NCBI GenBank assembly: GCA_920105805.1 | Contig: CAKKTI010000292.1 | Coordinates: 6,038 to 27,968, forward strand | Direction: 5' to 3' | From: Condylostoma magnum | Taxonomy: Eukaryota > Ciliophora > Heterotrichea > Heterotrichida > Condylostomatidae | DNA length: 21,931 bases | In this document: positions 10,745 to 19,822 of the stretch, in pieces | Position numbering within the stretch: position 1 is the first letter of the stretch | How the letters are laid out: the number at the start of each line of letters is the position of its first letter | Notes under the pieces: model-generated | Database searches by the model: none | Seen by the model: the letters and a program-made list of their open reading frames with translations, nothing else | What the model was told of the DNA's origin: nothing | Position numbers and translations under genes: made by a program

Positions 10745-13700
10745 CTAATTAATTACTAATATTTTAACTCCCATTGTTTTCTTTATTTATAAATTGTTTA
10801 ACAGTTTTATTAATTCTTCTTATGACTTATGATGAAGATCATAATCCAGATTTAACTTTATTTCCATTTCTTATTCCTTCTCTAATAGCAAAACATTTAT
10901 GATGTACTAAGTTCCATTATATATAACAGTTGTTTTGCATTCTAGCCCTGATATTTCTTAATCTCACTCAATTAGTATAATCGGGGATTCCAGTGTTTAG
11001 CAAATATTACTCTGAATACTTTCTGATGATGAGTCATCTGAGTAATTTATATTAGTTATATTTTTTCTTTATTACCCCTCTAGTGTTAAAATTTGAGACT
11101 ACCTTCTACTATAATTTTAAAGCTTAAAGCTAGGAATCTCATAGAAATCAAATCCTTTTAGATATTAATTGCCGTCTTCATCTGTGTCTATAGCTAATTT
11201 AGGAATAATTTTATTCTCGAATATTTTTTGACGTATATTTCAGTTTTATTTTGGTATAATGTCTTTTTTATAGTAAATGTTCAAAACTGTAAAGTTATTT
11301 TATGCAGATATGTGATAATACGAAAAATAGTCAATCACTTTTATTTTATACAAACTTTTATCAATTCGATGTCATGCTGTAAAAACTGTTGTTGATTCTT
11401 ATACTGTTTAAACAGCTCCTTATACTACCTTTCTACATTTTCAGTTTCTATATGCTCGTTGTATTTTCCTAACTATTGAATCTAGATCTAAAGGTTAGAC
11501 ATTGTAGTTGAAATAGGGACAGCTGTCTTAGTCAATATAGAGCATTCTTTGAATAATAAAGTTAAAAGTTGCTATTTTAAAAGATTAGTGTATTTTTGAT
11601 AGCCTTGCTGCCTTTTTCACTGAAATGCCTAGGGTAGATCTGCTTCCAACACTTAGATCTGAACAAATTATAAAGTAATAATTTTTCTTGTCTTCAAAGC
11701 CGTATATATAGTGAATTTTCTAGTTTATGTATTGACTTGATTTTATAGTATACTTACCAGATTTTAGAGGGTCATCCGAGAATTTAGAATCCGAAAAAGA
11801 ATTTAGCTTTATTTCTTATCCAAGTATCAAACTATCATTGTAGATTTGGTATATAGGAAACTTCATGCCATACCACTTTTGCAATTGTTTTAGATTTCAA
11901 CTTTAGTGGAAACGAAAGTTATTGTATTAGGCAATGCATATTATCTATTTTTTAGTTTTGAAGATTTACATCAAGTATTTTCACTTACCTTATTATCTTT
12001 TATCTCGCAAAACAGTTAAAAAATTAGTATGTTGAGCCATTCTTCTATTATGATCTATATACGATTTTTGGCTACTTTATAGTGAAGTATTTATGTACAT
12101 TTTTGGCTGAGTAAACTTTGGCCTTTTGAATTACGGTGGCCTTTTATTATTTTGATTTCTTACATTTATTTTTTTAGTTTAAGGCTACTTATCGTTATTT
12201 GTTCTAGGTTGTGGAGCCCTTTGAAAGGAATTGATTTAAACTGGTATGTTTTATTCAGTATTCTAAATTGGGATATTTTAATCAAAATCTGTATTCACTT
12301 TAGTGTTATTAAGATTTTCGTTAATAGCAGTACCCAAAGCTTAGCTGATCTGGGTATTAGGGCTGTTAATCTTTGAATCTATAAATGAGATTTAATTAGA
12401 GCTGTCCGAAGCAGGATTAGAGCTATTTCTAGATTAACTATGAGGTGAGAATTTATTTTAAAACTTGATCCTTATCTGCTATTCAAATTCATTCTTCCGT
12501 TAAATTTTCTACTACAGTACGTTATCCTTATTACACTTTACTTACTCATCAGGCTCCCTATTTCCTTATATAAAGCTACTATTTTCTAACAGTAATGATT
12601 TATTATCATTCTAAGATTATTTCTCAATACAGCTAATATCTTTAATAATAGAATCTTGGTCACTTTATCTTTTAATCTAAGAATCACTTGCATCAATATT
12701 AATTTAAATTTAATTGCTTTCTGATATATTTCTTTGATTGTACATATTAAGGCTAGGCAATTTCTTAATTTGAAACCTAGTGTCCGCTTTTTAAATAAGT
12801 TAAGGCGTAAAACTGAAATTATACTGCTAAATCATTGTCAAGCTTCTTTCTCTCTCATTACTAAAGATATCTAATTGTAAGTTATTAGGTAAATTAATAT
12901 TCGATGTTTCACAAGTAGGAAGATTAGTAATATTTTTGATTTTGTTATCCTAACTTCTAGATTTCTTCTAGAGGTTGCTATGGTTCAATAATCCCCTATT
13001 ATCTGGAGAGGATAAATCATTATTAGTCTCAAACGAAAAGTTTTATACAATGTTTTTTTCACTTTTACTTCCAAATCCTGTTTTACCCTTAATGTTATTT
13101 ATAGCATTGATTATATTCAGTTTTAAATGGGAATCAATTTTTATTGCTTTCATTAAATCTAGTGATTTTTGATAATAAAGTAAGGCCCTGCCCTTATTGC
13201 TAAGTAGATTGTAGAGTAGGCCAAGTTTATAGTAAATTTTCATTTACAATTTCTATAATACATATCTTTTCCTTTTATTAGTTTGTTATTCATTTTTAAT
13301 AAAGCTAATAGCATCAATTAGTCATGTTATTGCTTTATTAAATTTTTACTCCTTTTAGTAAAATTTAGCCAATTTAAGTGCAATGTATCCATTTTAAACA
13401 CGACAGTTGTACTTGATGAAAAAATTAAATAGTTATTTCAATACCTTTATCCCTTTTTTGTACAAATGCCGTTTTAACAATAAACTACAAAGGACTTTTT
13501 AAAGTCTCATAAGCGAGGATTGGACATATTTTCCTTTAAAATCTTAGAGTTTATTCATAGAAGTAATCAGCAAAGTAATGTTCTACTTCCAATGCTTATT
13601 CTTTTTATCTCTTTGAACTTCATTAATAGTTTGATCTGTAATTTTATTTATTATACTTTTCTTTTTACTCGACAGCGATCTTTAGACCTTTAAATCCTCA

Positions 13701-13801
13701 TTGTAGATTGGACTTACAGAGTTAATATGTTTTACTTCTCTTTAACTCACCTTTTTTATATCATGTGACCTTTCACGTCTAAATACTCTTTATCTACGCA
13801 T
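10745..13801 (-). CDS. Large TPR and IQ-motif protein with long Asn/Gln/Ser-rich linker
   Basis: An uninterrupted frame of 1018 codons under the reassigned code. The basic N-terminus (MRRQRVFRRERSHDIKK) precedes helical repeats at about 135-225 with TPR character (ALKLAKFYQKEQKFNKAI; GRALLYYQKSLDLMKAI). A low-complexity Asn/Gln/Ser-rich stretch covers roughly 240-560. A C-terminal part with beta-rich blocks (GKWKYLM, GKYTIKSS) follows, with an IQ calmodulin-binding motif near 780-793 (IVRKIQRAYRNWKCRK). About seven Trp codons are TGA, including the one inside the IQ motif. Start ATG 13801 lies 19 bp from the divergent gene's ATG; the next Met in frame is about 80 residues in. It ends at TAG 10747-10745. 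I know no named orthologue. A calmodulin-regulated scaffold is a guess. Confidence 0.75.
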
Positions 13802-13820
13802 ATTTTTATTTAAATTAATA
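13802..13820. promoter_or_regulatory. 19-bp divergent spacer
   Basis: Only 19 AT-rich bases separate the ATGs of the TPR/IQ gene (-) and the LG-repeat gene (+). Any core promoter for either gene must extend into the other's coding sequence, or transcripts must start almost at the ATG. Confidence 0.4.
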
Positions 13821-15485
13821 ATGTCAGACCCTTTCGACACACTGAAGCAATTAGGCCTTATTTCAGATCCTACGTAAGAAAACTCCTCCTCATAAAGCTC
13901 AGCATATGATATTGATTCATTACTGGGCTTTAATAATTTATAAACGCAGTAAAAGGATTAACTGGATAATGATCCAATTGCTCTTTTAGGATTATAATAA
14001 AATTATTAGTAAGTGTAATAGAAAGAACCTGAGCCTCTAAAAGGAATAGGAATTGAAGAAGAGGATCCTTTAGGTTTTTTAAGTTTGGGGTAAAAAAGCG
14101 GAAATCATATTTAAGACACTTTGTAAGAATTAGGGTTAGATTCCCCTGCAAAGGAATAAAATGATTTGTTTTATATGTTGGGTTTAGAGAATTAGTAAGT
14201 TGGATTAAAATAAGATGCAAAAGACGAGCTAAATATATAAGAAAAGGCAGAAGATGTATAAAATGATATTGAAGAAAATAGTGGACAATAGGAAAGTTTA
14301 GTATAACAATTAGAGGAACAATAAACATAATAATAAAATAATATTAATGATTAAGAACGGGTAGTGAATAACAGTTAATCAGTTGATAAAGTAAATACTA
14401 AAAAAGAGTAAAATATACAATAAAGCTAATATAAAAATACTTAAAATTAAAGGGCTCAGAAAGCATTGTATGAGAAGAAGAGATAATAAATCGAGAGGGA
14501 AAAATTAGCTGAAGAATAAAGAAAGAAAGCAATTGAAGAAAGGAAAAGACAAATAGAAGAGAGAAAGCGTAAAAAGGCTTAATAAGCAAGAGGTAGTGTT
14601 ACTCCTAAGTTTTCTCCGAACAAGCAACAAAGCTATTCCTAAAAATGAACAAATAGAATGAAAAAATAATAAAAAGCTTCAGAAACCCCTAAAAACTAAA
14701 CTAACAAAAAATCTTCAAAAATATAATAAAAGCCATTGTAAAGATCAAGCTCAGCTAGAATATCTCCAGTTAAAAGATTCTAATAATCTTATGACTCCTC
14801 TCCTAGACTTGAACGATCGAATAGCAGAGCATCTCCTATAAAAAGAAATGAAACACAATAGAAAGCAATAAAACCATATAAATTTGATAGAATGGGATCA
14901 GCAATGTACTAAAGAGGAGTGGAATTTCTAGAGTAAAGAGATTTCAAGACTGAATACACAGCAAAAAACTAGCATAAATTCAAGCCTAACATAAGCTAAA
15001 CTTCACTTAAGCTAGTGGAAAATAGACCTAAAATGTAATATTTGTAGTAAAACACACCAGAACCTGAAGTACAGCTCTAACAACAATCAAACCCTAAGAA
15101 AGTACTGTCATAAGATAGCCTAGATAAGTTTATTTAAAGAAACTATGAAAATGCTCTAGAAAGTTATATAAAAAAGCCAAGACATCCTAGGCCTATTGAG
15201 GAAGATATCTCTGAGTGCACATTTAAACCAACTTTAAACAAAAAATCATGTGAAATTATATCACAAGTAATGTAACAGTCCCTATATGAAAGAGCCTTGC
15301 AATAAAAGAAGAAAAAAGATGAGATCATATTAGAACATACTCGTAGAAAGTAGGAATAAGAGCTACAAGGATGTACATTCAAGCCTTAAATTCATGCATC
15401 ACCCAGCAAAAACCCTATAAAAAGAAAAAAAAGCTCTCCTAAAGAACCGGAAGAAATGGAAGTTATTTATGAAGATGAATTTTAA
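13821..15485 (+). CDS. Gln-rich coiled-coil protein with repeated N-terminal LG motifs
   Basis: A 554-residue protein, extremely rich in Gln (largely UAR). The first 125 residues carry six or so short repeats of the form hydrophobic-x-x-LG-[L/F] (LKQLGL 8-13, DSLLGF 32-37, IALLGL 53-58, FLSLGQ 86-91, LQELGL 101-106, FYMLGL 117-122), spaced 15-30 residues apart, often after an Asp. They look like tandem linear binding motifs. A charged coiled coil follows (KRQQIEREKLAEEQRKK), then a Ser/Arg segment with SPxKR sites, then two CTFKP blocks (ECTFKPTL; GCTFKPQI) of a kind common in protist cytoskeletal proteins. I chose stop TAA 15483-15485, which leaves 14 bp to the convergent DNAAF1 stop; TGA 15495-15497 is four codons on. 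Function unknown. Confidence 0.75.
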
Positions 15486-15499
15486 TTTATCATTTGAAT

Positions 15500-16816
15500 T
15501 TAATCTAACTCATCCAAATCTAGTTGACTTTGCATGTCTAGCTCTACTTCACACCAAATCTCTTGTAATTTAGTAGTGGTTGAATCATAATCTGACGATA
15601 AAATGGAATTAACCTTTTCAAAGTCAAAAGAATTTTCAACTAATAAATTTTCTAGTAAATCTTTAGGGACATTTGAAATTTTCTCTTTTTCTACAATTTT
15701 CTTTTCTCTTATTTCAACTTTTTAATCATTTTGCTGTAGTTATTACAAAATTTCAGCATCTTTGCCTATAGGTCTTCCAAATATATCAAATTCTATGTTC
15801 TTTTCTTTAAATTAGTCAATAGTCTCAATCTGATTCTCATTGTTAATGATTTCATCAATTCTTTTTTAAATATCTTTATCTATGAATTCCATTCTAAAAT
15901 CGATGTCATCAGGATTTGATTGAGTAAGTTCAGCCTTTTACTACTCTAATTAATCTAATTCATTATTCAGCTAATTATTCTATTCATTTAACTGTGATAT
16001 TTAATCATCTAAAGCAGTGTTTCTTTTTTCTTTAAGTACCAAATACTTGTTTCTTCTTGCTGTATCAGTAGAATCAAATATTTACTTTCTTTCTTGCATA
16101 TATTCCTAGTGAGTGGGCGGAGGATTGTAAATCTACCTATCTATATCTCTTATAGGTCTATCATCTAGATAGGTTAAAGTAGGTATTGATTTATAAACAG
16201 ATTACCTATATTTAGATATTCTTCTAATCAATTCATTACCTTTTAAGTACAGACACCTTAAATTAGGCAATTATTATAGGTATTCTAGTAATTCACCCGG
16301 CTCTTTTATTTTATTTTTTGATAAATCCAAGCACTGTAAATTGACTATATTTTATACATCTTTTATATCCTCAGAATTATTGATCATATTATCACTTATA
16401 TTCAAATTATCTAAAGCAATCAAATGAGATACATTTTCTACTACTTTTATACAATTTCCGGCTAAGTTAAGCTCTACTAGTTCAATTTAACTATTCAAAT
16501 TTTTAATTTTAGATATGTAATTATTCTGTAGATAAAGTGACCTTAATTTGCTCAAATTTTCTAATCCCTCAATTTTTCTAATATGATTATTCTATAGCCA
16601 TAAAGATCGTAAATTTTTGTACATTCCCAGCCCTCTTATATCAATAAATCCACTATAATGAAGATAAAGTGTTTTTATAAGGTCAGGATACCTAGGCAAA
16701 TCATCCTTAGCATGAAGATACTGTAAATAATTGTAAGTTATGATAGTATTTCCTTGCTCGTCCTACTCCGGAGCATTTACGTTATTTTTGTACTTTCTTA
16801 GAAGTATTTATTTCAT
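15500..16816 (-). CDS. DNAAF1: Dynein axonemal assembly factor 1 (LRRC50/ODA7-like)
   Basis: A 438-residue leucine-rich-repeat protein. The repeats run from about 45 to 195 (IKTLYLHYSGFIDIRGLG, LRSLWLQNNHIRKIEGL, LRSLYLQNNYISKI, LQCLDLSKNKI, LRCLYLKGNELIRRI) and close with the LRR cap IPTLTYLDDRPI. That order and the KTLYLHxxGF opening match DNAAF1, a cytoplasmic factor for preassembly of outer and inner dynein arms. A Gln/Glu-rich coiled-coil tail ends QLDLDELD before TAA 15502-15500. All Trp codons are TGG. Start ATG 16816 is the only Met before the LRRs (next is residue 65), and the divergent gene's ATG lies 2 bp upstream. It implies motile cilia, as expected of a ciliate. Confidence 0.9.
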
Positions 16817-16818
16817 TT

Positions 16819-18738
16819 ATGGGATAATTATCGTGCTGTGACAGAAGAAAATCTAATGCTGAGTCTTCAATACAACGATTTTCTACTTCAAACGATGAAG
16901 TATAAGTAAATATATAGAATAAGTCAAGTTAAGAAGCAGCTAATGAGCTGGAAAAGTAAAACTTGCTTCAAATTAGTATAAAAGAACTCAGAATTACAAA
17001 AAATGCTGAGAGAATTCGTAAAGAACCCTACAATTTATTTTTCGAGTTTAAATTTAAGTCATAAACATACAGAACAGAGATATTAGAGCAATGTGGACTT
17101 AATACACTGTGAAATGAAAATAAAGTTATAGAAATACAAGCAGAGGATACAAGAATAGACATAACTTTGTATATTAAAGACAGTGGACTGACTACTGAAT
17201 TAGGATGCTCTTATATAGATACAGAAGTTATAGATTTCTCTAAGTTTTATGGGTGCATTACTCTTTTTTACAGGTGTTTTAAAATAGCAACTCTTATATT
17301 TGAAGTGGTCAAAGTATCAAACTAGTGCTCATATAACTATATGACGTTAGGAGTTTAGATATAGGATAAACCCAGATTACAATATTTACCTGCTAAAAAT
17401 TACCCTATAAATCAGTTAACTGAAAATAAACTAACCCCATCGTTCCTGTCTAATAATTACCCATATGAAGGATAGCCTAACAATGAGCTAGAAACTCCTA
17501 CTTTAGTGAATTAAGTTAGAAATCCAAGAATCGGAGCTTTTCAGCTAATGGAATTCTTAAATGTTGAAAATCCTGAGATATTGTACTATACTTGCCTTAA
17601 GTTAAGATTCTTTGCTTCCTAGTCTAATTATGCAAATTAGATAGTTAATACTTATTTAGGATCATTAGAAAGACTATTGGCTAATTACTATAAGGATTCA
17701 TTGCTATCGACTTAATGCCTATGGGTAATATTCAAATTATTTAATAATTGTATAGAAATTTATGATCTTCTAAATCTTAATAATAATTAACTCATTTTTG
17801 AAGTACTAAAAGTGTGGTAATAATTTCATTGTATTGAATCAATAAGCCTATCAATTGAAATTATTTTGAAGTATATACCAGATAATACATTAAGGTCAAA
17901 GTTATCTGAGCTTTGTATAAAATTTGACTTGATTTAACTAATCTAAAAGACAATATAAGATTATCCACGTACATAAATACTAACTCCATTACTTGTTTTA
18001 GTATATGAGATCATAGAAATCCCAAACAGCAATGACATAATTCAAATAATGCTAGAATAGCTTGGAATTGTTTAAATCATAAATAAAATAGTATAAACTT
18101 AAATCATAAACAATGAAATTGCGATCCAATCAATTCGTATTATTCAAACCCTAATAAGCAGAACTATTTACAGGGAGAAAGTGGCATCATAATTATCAAT
18201 CTCAGGAATTTAACTAATAGCCTAAATCTATTCAAAAGACCTAAGCAAGTTGAAATTCTGCTGCTTAATACTAAAAGACTATGCCTTATCAAACTGTATT
18301 TTAAGCTAAGACTACGAATTAAATCTCTCAATCAAGATTTTACAAAATATACTAAATGACTATTAGTAGAGCCAGACAATAGTTGAAATTGTAGTATTAG
18401 GTATAAGAGAGCTAGTAAGACGGAAAAGATTACCAAACTTATTAAAAAAGCATGATTCATTAGAACTTTATATTCTTCTATTACTCAAATGATAGCATTG
18501 CAACCGAGTATGTGTATCTATTTTAGGCCTGTTTAAATGACTTACTGAAATAAGTCCAGAGGCTTTTAATTATATAATAAACAGTGAAGCATTTTAAATG
18601 ACCCTGCGCACTTTAGATAGGAATCAAGAAATTTCACCATTTTATAACTTTAACGAGTCAGATTAGCTATAAAAGGAGTTAAAGATACTAGTAAAGGGCT
18701 TTTTATCAAGAATTCCTAGCTTAACAGACATAATTTAA
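16819..18738 (+). CDS. Acylated C2-domain plus armadillo-like repeat protein
   Basis: A 639-residue frame starting MGQLSCCDRRKS. Gly2 with Ser5 fits N-myristoylation, and Cys6-Cys7 palmitoylation, so it is likely membrane-anchored. Residues about 50-160 look like a C2 domain (LFFEFKFKSQTYRTEIL, NTLWNEN, IDITLYIKD). The Trp of the NxxWNE motif, conserved in C2 domains, is a TGA codon (17110-17112, residue 98). From about 235 onward the sequence is a long alpha-solenoid resembling armadillo repeats (FQLMEFLNVENPEI, VVLGIRELVRRKRLPNLL). Two further TGA-Trp codons lie at 558 and 574. The stop is TAA 18736-18738, 19 bp from the convergent SNARE stop. No kinase or lipase domain follows. I know no named orthologue. 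A membrane scaffold is inferred from the domains. Confidence 0.75.
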
Positions 18739-18757
18739 AATTCCAACAAATTTAATA

Positions 18758-19369
18758 CTAAAATAAAGTAAGTGCTGTTATACATAGACAAATTCCTATG
18801 GCTATTCCTATAACAATCGCATTGAACCTTTTTCTTCTTGAAATTCTGCTTAAAAGGACATTTATCCCTGGAATTGTTTCAGCAAATTATACTACTTTAT
18901 CTTAAGCCCCATTAAGCTTTGTTTTTTAGTAATCTAACGAAAATTTAATATCACTAGATTACTGCAGGGCCTGTCTTGACATTTCTAAGCTACTCTCCAG
19001 ACTTGAGTTTTCACGTAATAAAAGCCCTGTAAATGATGTATCCATATTTTGATCATTGTCTCCGATTAAAAGTTCCTTTTTACGTTTATTGTCAATTTGT
19101 TATTTTGTTTATCTGAATTCTTAATTAAGTTGTTTATGAGTCTACTGTATTTGCTATGCCTTTGTATTGTCAATTCTTGATGTACTTATTTCTAGCATTT
19201 CTTCGGATGTTTTCCGGAGTTTTTCTAGAAGGTGTTCTATTAGTTTTCCAGTGTTTTCTTCCTAGTTTTTGTTGTCTAAAGCAAAACTGATGTTGAATTC
19301 TCTAAATTGCTCAATGTGTTTTTCTAGTTCAGCTTCTGTGTCTCTGGCCTATCTCCTCAGTTCTTCCAT
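18758..19369 (-). CDS. GOSR1: Golgi Qb-SNARE GOSR1/GOS28
   Basis: A 203-residue tail-anchored protein. The N-terminal half is a coiled-coil three-helix region. A SNARE motif lies at about 120-178 with the zero-layer Gln at 148 (LDYQKTKL), preceded by LLLRENSSLESS and followed by the GOS28-typical PGINVLLSRI. The C-terminal membrane anchor is at 183-203 (AIVIGIAIGICLCITAL). GOS28 works in ER-Golgi and intra-Golgi vesicle fusion. It is somewhat shorter than animal and yeast forms (about 220-250). The stop must be TAG 18760-18758, directly after the anchor, since further reading would run over 250 nt antisense through the neighbouring gene. It lies 25 nt downstream of the chagasin gene on the same strand. 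Confidence 0.85.
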
Positions 19370-19394
19370 TACTTACATATATAGTAAGAATTTA

Positions 19395-19775
19395 CTAACT
19401 AATGATCTCTATTTCTACATTCTTGAATACTCCAGGCTCAAGATCCCAAGGTCTTTTGCTTTATAGTCTTATTTCAGCAACTTGCCCAGGTGTGCACCAC
19501 TCTGTACACTAAATCTCGAATACTTACTTTCCACCTACTCCTAGCAAACCTTTTGGATTAGGATCCTATATATATTATCCTCTATAGCTTCCTACTACTT
19601 ATATAAGCGGGGTATTTGGAGGTAGAAGTGTCCAAGAATGCCCTGTAGTTGCATTAGATGATACTTCAATGATTGTAGATTCCCGAATACTAAGCTAAAT
19701 TTAGTCCTTGTTATCTATATTAAACTTTAGGCCACATACTGATAAGATTAAAATAATACCGATAATTAGTCTCAT
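19395..19775 (-). CDS. Secreted chagasin-type inhibitor of cysteine peptidases (MEROPS I42)
   Basis: A 126-residue protein with a signal peptide (MRLIIGIILILSVCG) and the three inhibitory loops of the chagasin family in order: NATTGHSW (41-48, canonical NPTTGF), GVGGKQ (79-84, canonical GxGG) and RPWD (108-111). The family blocks papain-like C1 cysteine peptidases (cathepsins) by wedging these loops into the active cleft. In a phagotrophic ciliate it would act in secretory or food-vacuole compartments, which is inference. Two cysteines, C90 and C94, lie between the second and third loops (QCTEWCTPG) and may form a disulphide. All Trp codons are TGG. It ends with TAG TAA in tandem (19397-19392), 25 nt before GOSR1. 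Confidence 0.88.
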
Positions 19776-19822
19776 ATTTTTTATTACTCAACAACAAAAT
19801 TTACAAAACAGATCTAACCTTA

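Noticed and set aside
13930-14589. Minus-strand hydrophobic frames, possible membrane proteins
   Set aside because: They are antisense to the A-rich, Gln/Lys-rich LG-repeat gene, which yields Leu/Phe-rich shadows.
16819-18738. PI3-kinase (VPS34) because of the C2-like N-terminus
   Set aside because: No lipid-kinase domain follows; the rest is an armadillo-like solenoid.
19395-19775. p24/GOLD cargo receptor (signal peptide next to a Golgi SNARE)
   Set aside because: No C-terminal membrane helix; the three loops are those of the chagasin family.
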